Positions 1 through 12,200 of a stretch of DNA of 64,000 nucleotides are shown one piece after another; the first letter of the stretch is position 1, and the number at the start of each line of letters is the position of its first letter. Source of the DNA: Eleginops maclovinus (Eukaryota > Chordata > Actinopteri > Perciformes > Eleginopidae). The DNA lies in contig NC_086350.1 of assembly GCF_036324505.1 (NCBI RefSeq), positions 27,867,448 through 27,931,447 on the forward strand. Reading direction: 5' to 3'. The notes under the pieces were generated by a model. It was given only the letters and a program-made list of their open reading frames with translations, did no database searches and was not told the DNA's origin. The translations under genes and the position numbers were made by a program.

Positions 1-202
1 AAAATAATCTTTAATTTAATTTAATTTAATAAATCTACTTTTATTATTATAAAATCTGCGTGGCCTCTCTTTCATGTTTCATGCATTGAGCTATGCATGT
101 AACACCAAATACACACGCGCACGCGCAGGCACATCAGTGGGCCGCGGATTGCTTTCTAGTCCGAATGGTGGTCCCTGGGACAAAACCAGTTGAAAACCCC
201 TG
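1..202. mobile_element. 3' end of a ZBED-type hAT transposon
   Basis: This is the terminal 200 bp of a hAT element whose other end lies outside the window. It ends in a terminal inverted repeat (ACCAGTTGAAAACCCCTG, reverse strand CAGGGGTTTTCAACTGGT), and the following 8 bp (CTTTACAG, 203-210) are the expected target-site copy. The same 3' region recurs, badly garbled, at 12726-12906 at the end of a full element, which fixes the family. No coding sequence of this copy is in the window. Confidence 0.7.
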
Positions 203-689
203 CTTTACAGGACCCATTTGCAGAATTGTGGATAGAAGAGGGCCGAAATGCTGCAGACAATGCCCCGATAGGAAAAACGAAAAAGCCACCACAAATTTGT
301 CACCAGAGCCGACTGTTTACTTTGTCTAGTTTTCCAGACCTGTCCCTGAGTGTTGACAGCACGTTGTGCTATTTAGTGAATTATTTTGAGTGTTTGATTT
401 AAGTTAATTGGAGGGTCTTTTCATGGAGAGCATTGATGCTGTTCTATGGTGCTTTCTGCCTGTTAGTGCGTACGCATGTTTTTGTGACGTTGAATAGAAA
501 TCCATGTATGGGTTATTAAAAGTTTTGCCATGTTGTGATGGGGACTAATCCACGGACCCGAAAAAAGGGCCTGTCTACTTTTTGCGTTTTTTTCTCCCTA
601 GTTATGCAAGTTAAAAGTCCAATGTTCTTGTCTATGAATAAATTAAAAAAAACATCCCCCCCTCTGTTTTTTTGTCAAATCGCACCCTG
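203..689. mobile_element. 3' part of a second hAT element (host of the one at 1-202)
   Basis: The segment ends in CAAATCGCACCCTG directly against an AT dinucleotide tract; the reverse complement CAGGGTGCGATTTG has the form of a hAT terminal inverted repeat. Positions 205-402 read through open in one frame (DPFAELWIEEGRNAADNAP) and may be the C-terminus of a degenerate transposase, but I do not recognise it. The inner boundary and 5' end are outside the window, so the class rests on the TIR and on its insertion into an AT tract. Confidence 0.45.
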
Positions 690-710
690 TATATATATAT
701 ATACAAAATT

Positions 711-3123
711 ATGGAGAAGTTTTTAAAACGGAAAAATTAGGAACATCGTACCGACCCCCCACAAAAGAGTACATTTTTGCGTCGGTACAATCCCGATTAT
801 ATAAAATACGGCTTCGTAAACGGAGGTACCGAGGCAGGGCCGAGAGCCCAGTGTGTGGAGTGTGGGCTAACGCTGTCAAAGGCACTAAAGCTGTCAAAGG
901 CACTAAAGCCCTCAAAACTACAGCGGCATCTACAGACCAAGCACCCGACGCTCGTGGGAAAGCCGGTGGAATTTCTCAAAAGAAAAGAAAATGGGCTGCA
1001 GATGCAGAAAAGGTCGGTCGTGTCACTGACTGGCAGCTCCAAATGTGCACTGAAAGCCAGCTACCTCGTAGCCAGACGTGTGGCACAGAGCAAGAAGGCG
1101 TTCACCATAGCGGAGGAGTTGGTTCTGCCTGCCGCTGTTGATATGTGCCGTGAGATGATCGGAGAGGCCGCTGCAAAGAAGCTGCTGACCATCCCACTGT
1201 CAAACGACGCTGTGAGTCACCGTATCGCGGACATGGCCTCAGACAGTGGCGGCTGGTGGAGTTTTCTCCAGGGGGGGCTATAACTCCAAAATGTACAAAA
1301 ATAAATAAATAAGCATGCATACATGTACTAAGGTATCAAACGAGTGTATTTACATAAATGAAAACAACAAAAACAACATTATAGATAGATAGATAGAAGT
1401 GCAAAGAGAAACAAGTGCGATATATAGAGTATGTACAGTATATGCAGTTAAGAGTGATTATGTAAAGATAAGGGCAGTATAAAGAGGTGGGAATAATTGG
1501 CATAGTATAAACAGATGTAGTATGAACAAATATACAGATGTGCTATATTACTATACAGATGGCCAATATACATATATAATAAATATCTCTCTATCTATCT
1601 CTCTATCTATCTCTCTATCTATCTCTAGATATATCTCTATATCTATATATTTAAATAATATATATCATATATAACATGGACAATACACATACTATGACAG
1701 AAGGCTGTGACGTCAGCCCCGCCGCCAAATCCAGCTGCATTCAGCTCGGGGCGCAGGAGAGGTGCGCCCCAACATTGTCCTATCTCTTGTATTGAAGAGG
1801 AGCTACTGCGCATGTACAACTTTTAACGAGAGTCTATGGGCAAAGATTCCTGCGCCCCAGGGCGGAAATACGTCACCAATCAGACAATGTCAACGAACGA
1901 AACAACTTTACTCATCATTAACTATGAAATATTTATCTTGCACATCTAAAAAAATATATACATATATTTTGAAATATTTTTATTTTATTATTTCATTTTT
2001 ATTTCATTTTTTTAATGTCTTATTCAAGGAAATGTGGTGAGAGGTGAGTGGTGGGGCGGCGCCCTAGCGCCCTCTATTGGCCAGCCTGGCCTCAGACATA
2101 CAGCATCAACTTCTTGAAAGAATAAAAAGTAGCCAGTTTTTCTCTTTACAACTAGACGAGTCCACGGATGTCACGAACGCTGCACTGCTGCTGGTTTTTG
2201 TTTGCTATCGCTGGGACAGTAGTTTGCACGAAGACGTACTGTTTTGTGGAGAGCTACCAACACGTACCACGGCTCAGGAATGTTTCCGCTGCATGGATAA
2301 CTACTTCCCTGAGAAGGCCAGGACTGGCAGAACTGTGTCGGGGTGTGCAGTGACGGTGCAGCATCAATGACTGGCAGGCATCAGGGTGTCATCAGACAGA
2401 TACTCGATCGTGCACCAGAAGCTAAATGGACACACTGTTTTCTCCACCGTCAAAGCCTTGCAGCAAAAAAGATGTCACCAGATTTCCACCAGGTGATGGA
2501 TGTAAGTGTGAAAACCATAAACGTTATTAAAAACAATGCTGCGAACTCCAGATGTTTTGCTAAGCTTTGCGAGGACATAGAAGCAGATCACATCCAGCTG
2601 CTGTATCACAGTGAAGTGAGATGGCTCTCAAGAGGACTGGTCCTCAAGCGTTTGTTTGAACTGAGGAATGTGGTCTTCTCTTTTCTCCCTGAGAAAAACA
2701 ATCATCTTGCACAGTACTATGCCAACACAATGTTCACAGCAAAACTTGCCTACCTCTGTGACATTTTTTCACTGCTGAACCAACTGAACATCTCACTTCA
2801 AGGAACATCTGGAATCCCAGCTTCTGGAAGTTTCCACTGACAGCACTTTAAAGTTGCAGTGGGGCAAACTGGACCTGGGCTCCTTCTGGATTGCTGTCTC
2901 AAAGGAGTACCCATGTCTTGCACTGAGGGCCGTGAAAGTCCTTCTCCCATTCACGACTACATACCTGTGTGATTCAGGATTCTCCATTGTGGCCACAACC
3001 AAGACCAAAGCCCGAAACAGACTCAGAGCAATGCTGGAGGCTACTCTGAGAGTGAGCCTTTCCCCCATTCCACCCAGACTGGATCTGATTATGTCTCAGA
3101 GGCAGGCCCAAATGTCTCATTAG
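711..3123 (+). pseudogene. Broken hAT transposase (BED finger, ZBED5/Charlie-like), copy 1
   Basis: The reading begins MEKFLKRKN, then hits a stop and a frame change. The next frame (777 on) has RRYNPDYIKYGF followed by a BED zinc finger (CVECGL and a later HLQTKH). An 845-bp hAT insertion splits the protein after HRIADMAS. Beyond it the catalytic core resumes with FFSLQLDESTDVTNAALL, VCSDGAASMTGRHQGVI, THCFLHRQSLA and VRWLSRGLVL, all typical of hAT transposases of the ZBED5/FAM200 type. The C-terminal dimerisation part follows a 287-bp deletion and ends MSQRQAQMSH. Frame breaks, the insertion and the deletion make it non-functional. Confidence 0.85.
1244..2088. mobile_element. 845-bp non-autonomous hAT nested in the transposase (copy 1)
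   Basis: The insertion starts CAGTGGCGGCTGGTGGAG and ends CTATTGGCCAGCCTG. It is flanked on both sides by the perfect 8-bp duplication GCCTCAGA (1236-1243 and 2089-2096), the hAT hallmark. Joining the flanks restores continuity of the host transposase (HRIADMAS followed by DIQHQLLER). Inside are TATC/TCTA simple repeats and AT-rich sequence, with no transposase. A related element with similar termini lies at 55445-56485. Confidence 0.9.
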
Positions 3124-3711
3124 GAGGTGAAGATAAAAAAGGGAGTTGTATTACTGTTGTTCATTGTTGTTATTGTTGTTGTTATTGTTGATTTGTCAGA
3201 TATAAAGATTCTTCTGGTTCTGCATGCCTGCTGAAGCAATTGTCAAATGACTTCACAGATTATAAGGCTATAGTTTCATTTGCACTTTATTTCAATTTTA
3301 TTTACAGTTTATTTCATTAAAAAAAATATTCATTTTATTTGAATGTATTTATTTTGTCACCTTTTTACTGATTGATTGATTTATATATATATTTGTAATT
3401 TTTTTATTATAAGTCAAATCTAAATATTGGTCCTTTTTTTATTAAAAAGCCTGACTTGATCCTTTAAAAAAATGTCTTGTCCCGGTTTGATATGTGCCAG
3501 GAATTATCAGCCTGTTCAGTGGCTTGATGTGTGTGCAGGTTTACATACACATGTCTAATAAAAGTCTTTGTGAGGATCCCATTTTATCATGTCATTTTAT
3601 TTGACAAGGTTTTTACTTGTTAAACTGTAAGTGGATTTGGTTTATTATTGAATACAAATCAAACCGTGAGTGAGGTCAATTAAACCTATACAGTGTAAAT
3701 ATTTAATGGGT

Positions 3712-4018
3712 AATAATGCGTTGGACAGTTCTTAACCCCATTTTAGTCGTTTCAGCAATCTCCTTAGATGCTTTCTCTGCTTGATGCTTGCCAATAATGT
3801 GACCCTTCTGAAACAGATTAACATCTTTTCCACGACCACAGGATATGTCTTTCGACATGACTGTTTAACAAATGAGAAGGGACTCACTACATCAGTTAGG
3901 GTTCAATAACTTGTTGCCAGCTGAAACATAATCACCCATGCAGTAATTATCCAATGGGAGGCTCTTACCTATTTGCTTAGTGAAATCCAGTGGTGACCTT
4001 TTTTTTGGCCGGGCACTG
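3712..4018 (-). mobile_element. Tc1/mariner 5' end with transposase N-terminus (copy 1)
   Basis: On the minus strand the terminal inverted repeat CAGTGCCCGGCCAAAAAAAA begins at 4018 next to a TA. An ATG at 3858 opens MSKDISCGRGKDVNLFQKG, then a helix-turn-helix stretch SKEIAETTKMGLRT (this last part as read in copy 2). This is the N-terminus of a fish Tc1 transposase. It stops abruptly near 3712 where hAT-associated sequence begins. The equivalent in copy 2 lies at 45594-45900. Confidence 0.85.
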
Positions 4019-4036
4019 TATTTCACATCATTAATC

Positions 4037-4141
4037 CAGATCTGTAAAGTAACTAAATGTATTCAATAAAAGTATCTCAACATTGTACTTAAGTACATTA
4101 CTTGAGTAAACTGAAATTGAGTTAGTTACTTTACACCACTG
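4037..4141. repeat. Short MITE (TACTTAAGTACATTAC family)
   Basis: About 105 bp with imperfect inverted ends: CAGATCTGTAAAGTAACTAA on the left and the reverse complement of CAGTGGTGTAAAGTAACTAA on the right. The interior ACTTAAGTACATTACTTGAG is characteristic of a very common fish hAT-derived MITE. The flanking 8 bp do not match well, so the exact ends are uncertain. Copy 2 equivalent: about 45919-46023. Confidence 0.55.
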
Positions 4142-4530
4142 GGTATTAGATCACTGCTAGGTCACATCAGGCAGATAATAAGAGCTTTGATGCCAATCCT
4201 AATGCTCAGGTCTGAACAAACTGATACATTTATGGTGATTAGAATGAATGATATATTTAGACCCAGGGAGAGGTTGTCAGAACTGATGATGTCATACAGT
4301 ATGAACACTTCTCTGTGTGCTGTTTGCATTGTCATTTCTCTGGCAAAATACTTAGAATAAAGTTTGTCAGACATCAGATCAGTCTCCAGCTTCCTTGTTT
4401 TCCAGTTAATGGTCCAAAAATGATTTCCATCACACAAGCGATACATTGAGTTTATCCTTACAGTTTAATGTAACACAACTTTACAAGGGCTAACTGGTTC
4501 AGATCAGAGGGGGAACTTCACTCTGTAATT
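4142..4530. other. Anonymous intergenic sequence
   Basis: A minus-strand open stretch (4162-4446) has no recognisable domain and no supporting codon pattern; it is repeated unchanged in copy 2 (46044-46328). I see no gene or regulatory structure here. Confidence 0.5.
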
Positions 4531-5195
4531 CACCGATCAGCCATAACATTAAGACCACCTGCCTAATATAGTGTAGGTCTCCCTTTTGCGGCCAAAACAG
4601 CCCTGTCCCGTCGAGGCCTGGATTCCACTTGACCTCTGAAGGTGTGCTGTGGTGTCTGGCACCAGGACGTTAGCAGCAGATCCTTTAAGACCTGTACGTT
4701 AAGAGGTGGGGCCTCCATGGATCAAACCTGTTTATCCAGCACATCCCACAGATGCTCGATGGATTGAGATCTGGTGAGTTTGGAGTCAACAACCAACCAA
4801 GTCAACACGTTGAACTCGTTGTTTTGTTCCTCAAACCATTCCTGAAGCATCTCTGCAGTATGGCAGGGAGCATTATCCTGCTGAAAGAGGACACTGCCCT
4901 TAGGAACATCGCCTCGATGAAGGGGTCAGCATGATCACCCTGACCGGTCTGTGGCTAGAAAGCCCCATACGCAACACGCTGTGATGCTCTGTGTGTTCTG
5001 ACAGTTTTCTAACAGAACCAGCATTAACTTTTTCAGCAGTTTGAGCTACAGCAACTCTTCCGTTGGATCGAACCACAGCTTTCCCTTCCCATGCGCATCA
5101 AAGAGCCTTGACTGCCTGTGACCCTGTCGCTGGTTCACTGTTTTACCTTCCTTGGACCCCTTTTTAGGTACTGACCGCTGCAGAACGGGAACCCC
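4531..5195 (-). mobile_element. Internally deleted Tc1/mariner relic (second family, copy 1)
   Basis: It starts with CACCGATCAGCCATAACATT, the terminus of a widespread fish Tc1-like family. On the minus strand it retains the C-terminal transposase region, including IEHLWDVLD, which holds the last acidic residue of the DD34E catalytic triad. It then jumps to N-terminal transposase sequence, so the middle of the element is lost. Inactive. The same relic is at 46413-47077. It lies just downstream of the dkk3 polyadenylation signal. Confidence 0.8.
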
Positions 5196-5420
5196 CCACA
5201 ACATCTCATATTACATATGTGAATACCACAATAGTACATTACAAAACTAAAAACAAGTGTTTTATTGGCTTAATGATATACAATACACATTGATTGCAAG
5301 GCATAACTATTACAGTGCAAGTCCTGTTTTGACGCAACATCTTATTTTCTAAACTGTTGGTCAGCAGGTGTGCTTGGACAGCTTTCATATTTATCTTCTT
5401 CATGTTCTCTCCGTCTCCAG

Positions 5421-6568
5421 TTACTCTCCACAAACAGATCCACGTCTGAGAACAAAAAGAGTTTAGATAAACATTTTCAGTAACGCTTTTTCTTAATCTA
5501 CTCCCCCATGTATACCATAGCTCTGTTTTATGAGAAGTTACAAATTCACAAATGTCACTGTCACACACTAACACACTTGTAATCAGACTCCGTCATTTAT
5601 CAGTCTAAAAGTTTACTATGTCCGCCTCTCACCCCTGGGGTTGGCACTGGAGGTTGAGGGCACAGGGGCAGTGGTCCCGGGGCCCCTCCTGGTCCCAGGC
5701 CAGCATGTCCACCAGCAGGTTGGGGTGGCTCCAACAGGACTCCCCCTTCTCGGGTTTGGGATTACACACTGGAAACAGCAGCTCTGCAGGAAGCAGCACA
5801 GAGGAAACAATGGGAGTTTACTCTGTTCAGCAACCGTGGCCATGGCTGTTCCGCACCCGTTGTTTGCTGTTTCCCCGTAATTTCTTGGATCTCCCTTTTT
5901 CAGTCCTCCCTTTAAATAAAAGCTCGCCCTTTGTTACACATTTGTACCCCTGCTCCTCTATTGCTTCTGCATCTGGGTCCTTTCCCCCAATCCTGGCAAT
6001 ACCCCAAAGCATGTATTTTGTATACATGTTGAATATAAACGGGAATGTGACAATGTATTTGCTCACATGTCCAGGTATTAATGGAAATGGTTCATTTCTG
6101 TACATGGGACTAGCTTTTTAGGAAGCTGTTATTATTACCACAGACTCAGATAACAGGTGGAGCAATGTTTGAGTGGTTTTAGGGAATGTACTGTAACAAA
6201 ACAGTGAAGAAATAATTTTGATGTAAAAAAATGTTTAAACAGCTATCAAATTGCAGTTTTATTCTCTGAATAATGAAATACAACTCATACAGCTGAGTTG
6301 CATCCTTGTTGTTTCCAAATTCAGATCTAATGTGAAGACACCAGAGTGTGAAGAGCTTCTGAGGACCAGGGAACCAGGTTCTCTTTCTGGCACATTCTCT
6401 GAGGTGTCCCTGATGCCACTCACCTCTCTGGAAGGCGCAGCAGAGGTCGGGCATGCAGTCGCTCTGACCCTGACAGATGGTCCCCTCTGCTCCTGAGGTG
6501 GCGTTCACTGTGCACTGGCCCCACACACACATCTGATCAGAGCAACACTCCTCATCCTTAGTGCAGGG
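5421..6568 (-). pseudogene. dkk3: Partial dkk3: exons 5-7 only (copy 1)
   Basis: Three exons on the minus strand match the main dkk3 gene: exon 5 at 6424-6568 ([19 protein letters not shown]), exon 6 at 5633-5783 (ELLFPVCNPKPEKGESC) and the short terminal exon 7 at 5421-5445 with its TAA. A polyadenylation signal follows at 5261-5266. The splice sites are intact. The only coding difference I noticed from the second copy is one synonymous C/T change in exon 6. Exons 1-4 are not found upstream; the sequence runs through the intronic LINE into an assembly gap. This is either a truncated tandem copy or, more likely, the same locus from the other haplotype assembled separately. Confidence 0.8.
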
Positions 6569-6812
6569 CTGAGTGGGCACACACACAGATATGCAGATTA
6601 TAACACAAATACACGGTAAAAATATTTCTGTAACATCATAAACCTTCTATTGATCCCTTTTAATATTTCCAGCAAAAGGCACCATGTTAGCTTTTAAACA
6701 TCGATTTGTTATATTTGATGTTTTATTTAGGGTTTCTTTTACAGTTGAGGTGACAATGTTATATGTATATATATATGTATATATTTTGCATAACTGAACC
6801 CCCCCAGCTGTT

Positions 6813-8033
<1,221 letters not shown>

Positions 8034-8722
8034 ATCTCCATCCTCATCCTCCTTGACCTTTCTGCAGCTTTTGATACAGTCTCCCATACCATCCTCTCCA
8101 CCGCCTCTCTGAGCTCATCGGGCTGGGTGGTTCAGCACTGTCCTGGTCCGGTCCTACCTCACAGACCGGAAACAATTCATCACCCTAAATGTCTCCAACT
8201 CTCACACAGCACCCGTCAACCATGGCGTGCCCCAGGGCTCTGTGCTAGGTCCTCTGCTGTTCACTATCAGATGCCACCCCTAGGTCATATCATCCTTAAA
8301 CATGGACTCAACTTCCACTGCTACTCCGATGATACCCAACTCTATATCAGCACAAACCCTTCCTCCCAGCTCCCACCCTCACAACTTGTCAACTGCCTGC
8401 AAGAACTCAATTCATGGATGACCACAAACCTACTCAAACTAAACAGCAATAAGACAGAGCTCATGGGTGGTGGCCCCTGCACCACTGCTCAGGAAAGTTG
8501 GTGACCTGGCCTTGGTTGTGGATGGCTGCTCAATTTCCCCATCTCCTGAGGTGGCGCAACCTGGGCGTCATCCTGGACTCCACTCTCTCCTTCCCGGTCC
8601 CACATCAACAACATCACAAGTTTAACTTCAACCACCTCAGAAACATCTCACGACTCCGGCCTTCACTGACGCATTCAGTCACAGAGACACTCATCCATGC
8701 CTTCATCACCTCCCGTCTGGAC
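8034..8722 (+). mobile_element. L2-clade LINE, broken copy running into a gap
   Basis: Reverse-transcriptase sequence identical in plan to 49996-51235 (LDLSAAFDT, GVPQGS and YSDDT motifs) but with several single-base insertions and deletions that break the frame (near 8095, 8142, 8268 and 8464, for example). The better copy has none of these. The errors cluster toward the gap at 8723, which suggests falling consensus quality rather than decay of the element. Confidence 0.85.
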
Positions 8723-9222
8723 NNNNNNNNNNNNNNNNNNNNNNNNNNNNNNNNNNNNNNNNNNNNNNNNNNNNNNNNNNNNNNNNNNNNNNNNNNNNNN
8801 NNNNNNNNNNNNNNNNNNNNNNNNNNNNNNNNNNNNNNNNNNNNNNNNNNNNNNNNNNNNNNNNNNNNNNNNNNNNNNNNNNNNNNNNNNNNNNNNNNNN
8901 NNNNNNNNNNNNNNNNNNNNNNNNNNNNNNNNNNNNNNNNNNNNNNNNNNNNNNNNNNNNNNNNNNNNNNNNNNNNNNNNNNNNNNNNNNNNNNNNNNNN
9001 NNNNNNNNNNNNNNNNNNNNNNNNNNNNNNNNNNNNNNNNNNNNNNNNNNNNNNNNNNNNNNNNNNNNNNNNNNNNNNNNNNNNNNNNNNNNNNNNNNNN
9101 NNNNNNNNNNNNNNNNNNNNNNNNNNNNNNNNNNNNNNNNNNNNNNNNNNNNNNNNNNNNNNNNNNNNNNNNNNNNNNNNNNNNNNNNNNNNNNNNNNNN
9201 NNNNNNNNNNNNNNNNNNNNNN
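8723..9222. other. Assembly gap, 500 N
   Basis: Exactly 500 undetermined bases, the same size as the gap at 28501-29000, so it is a placeholder of unknown true length. Confidence 0.99.
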
Positions 9223-12200
9223 TTTTTTTAGAGATTGTTTGTTTGGAGGTAAAGAAGGGTTGTGGGGTTTTTGTGAGGGCGCGCTGCCGAGATACAAAAG
9301 GCGGGAGCGCTCAGGATTTTTAAATTAAAGTTTATGGCGTTTCTATAACGGGGGTTTTGTTTTTTTTTAGATTGCCCTTTCATGCTGTTTTGGGTCCCGG
9401 GTTTTGATTTTTTTTAAATATTTGTTTTTGTCCCTTTGTTTCTTATTGTTCTTTTTAAATCCCCCAAAGAGTATTAGTGTTTTCATTATTGTTAAATCTT
9501 ACCAAGCTATTATGTTATCTCCACCCCCTGCGTAGGGGGCAGTTTTGGGAGTAAAATTTTTCACTTTCTTTTTTTTGCTGGGGCTACGGGGCCTGTGAGT
9601 GGCGGGATAATTTTGATTTTGTATTGTCTGCGCTCGTTAGTCGTTTTTTGGGGCTGGTAAAATTTTTAAAAATTTTCTTGTTGTTGATAAATTCCTCATA
9701 AATTGTTTTTTTAGGGTAAAGTACTCTGTTTGTTTGTATTAAATTTTTTCTATATTTATAAAAAATATCATATTTAAAATTAAATATCAATTTGGGATAA
9801 ACCTTGTCTTTATCCTTTTTGTTGATGCAACGTATTGTTTCAAATTGAATCTGGGGTTTTGCTGTTCATACTATGAAAAAAGGGGGCAAATTTGCTAAAA
9901 AAAGCTAACTTTAGGCCGTTGACGGCCGGGGGGTTACACAAGCATTTTAAACTCAAGCAAACCCTTTGTAGGGAGAGACTGTGTGTAAAAAAAGGCCCTG
10001 CCCCTTGGGGAAAACCGAGAGAAAAACGTTTGGCCCCAGACGTTTCAGAAAAATGTGGTTTGGGGGTTTGGAAAACAAAATTGGCGTTTAATCAGGGCGG
10101 TTTTTTGCTAGTTTCGTGGTACAGAATCATGACGCCCCAAAGGGGGGCGTGGCCAGCAGCAGCTCCAAGGGGCCGGGGCCCCAGCAGCAGCTAGTTCATT
10201 TAAAGCAGGGGTTTTAAAAAAGGGTGGGTCCGCGGACCTGGTGGTCCGCGGCGGCTTTTGCTGGGCCCGTGACAAGAGCCTTTTTTTGATCGTTCACCAT
10301 TGTTTTTTTTAATTTAAAAATTTGCTTTGTATTTCAAAACATTTCCAAAAATATTTACTATCGTGAAAAATTTTTTAAAAAATAATATAAAGGAAAATTC
10401 AGCTGACAGAAGTAGCCTTGCCCTACCAGTTATGGTAGCCTGGATTCGCAAGGGTATTGAGTTGCGTCGCAACCTCACTTTTATTATTACGTACAGTTTT
10501 GGGACAAAGTTGAACAATTTTAAGCATACCGCAGAGTATTTTAAAAGGTTTTAGTACAAAAACATTTGTTACTTTTGTCTATTAGCTTTATACTAGCACC
10601 AATGGACGTTTTGTTGAGGAAAGTGCCAGGGGGCAGGCTGCCATGAAAAGGGGCAGGCTGCACGACAGGGGCGGGCCGCCACGATGGGGAAAAGGCGGGG
10701 CTTCCGAAGCGTCAACTTCGCAAAAAGACGAAAAAAAAATAAAATGGGGAAATATTTTAAATATGGATTCACAGTGACGACAGACAGAGCGGGAGAGGGG
10801 TACCACGTGTTTTTGTTCAACAATTCTTGAAATAAGCTATGAACCGTCAAAAAACTTACGGGGCTATGGAACCACCGCCCCTTGAAGGCCAAACCGTTTG
10901 ATACATGAACAGATGTTGGGTGATTAAAAGGGCAGCGGGGCTTCCCAGGGAAAGGTGAAAAAATAAAAAAACCCCAAAAAACTGTATCGGGTGCTCTGGG
11001 TTTGCAAAAAGAAAGAACCCCTACCATTGAAAGGACTTTTATTCCCCAGCAGCCAAAGATATGGGGAAAGCTTGGAAAGGAAGAAGGGCCCAACAAATTA
11101 AAAACATTCCTTTGTCAAAACAAAATGGGAAGACAAATTTGGGGGGAAAATGGAAAATATGTCAAAGCATGTGGCAAAATTCGACAGTTTTTTTTCCCTT
11201 CAAATGAGAACGAAGTTTTACTAATGATGCGCAATTTTAACATTTGTGCGATACGAGGACGTGGCACTATGTGCGAGGAATTTCTTTTTGAAAACCCACC
11301 CCCCGGGCAAAACTCCCGGGTAGAAAATTTAAAGCCTGGACGTTTTTTTCAGGGGAGCACAATATCTCGGGAGAGGTGGTTGCATTATGCAGGAGGGGGC
11401 CCCGACCCTAAAGGGGGCGCAAGGGGGACTGTTTGCGCAGAAAGGAGGGTGGCCCCCGGGGGTAATTTGGACACACTGCCTGATTCATAGAGGGGCCTCG
11501 CCCCAAAAAGATCTCAGTGTTGGCTCAGGGTGTTTGATGTCGTTGTCAAGACGGTAAACTTCAAAAAAAGAAGCAGAAACACCCGTTTTCATCCCATGCC
11601 ATGACTTGGGAAAATGAACAAGTCTCTCCTTTATCATTCAGAGGTGGTTGGGTGTCTGCGGCCGGCTCGCCCTGTGTTTGAACACGCGGAGTATTACGGG
11701 TTTTTGGCAGAAGCTTTGATTGGCTTCCAATTTCAAAGATAGTTATGGTTAACTAAGCTGGCGTACCTCACAGATGTTTTTTCTACTGAACAAATTTTAA
11801 ACTCATGAAGGGAGAGATGCAAACGCATCAGCCTCGGAACTCGACGATTTTGGAAAAAAAAATCAAAGTGGATCGAACGAGTGGAAGCAATAACTGGCGA
11901 TGTTTCCTTCAGTTGGGAATACCCTGACAGCATGAATCAAAGACACTTAAAGTGGCTTTGAGGGAAGCTTGTGGTCAATTCGCCCAAAAATACTTTCCCG
12001 ATTGGAAGAGTGGGGCGTACAGCAAGTGGATCCTGTCCCCTTTAGTGACGAGCATCGTAGGGTCAAATCTGAGGTTGGAAGAGGAATAAGTGATTGAAGA
12101 TGCCCGACTTGTCAGGGAAGTACGACCACAGCCCCCTTGTTAAAATTTGGATAAGTTGCCAGACAGAATTTCACAGCTTGCTGCAAAAAACAAAGAGGTG

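Larger units (their letters stand above)
690..3711 (+). mobile_element. Charlie/ZBED-like hAT, copy 1 (internally deleted, host of a nested hAT)
   Basis: Relic of an autonomous hAT transposon. It begins in an AT tract, carries transposase fragments (711-1243 and 2089-3123), and continues into an AT-rich untranslated tail with TTG-rich and ATTGATTG runs to about 3711, where Tc1 sequence resumes. Relative to the second copy (about 37249-45593) it lacks 287 bp, equivalent to 44403-44689, inside the transposase. The 5' terminal repeat is not in this copy; the second copy shows it at 34701. A clean 3' TIR was not found in either copy. Confidence 0.7.
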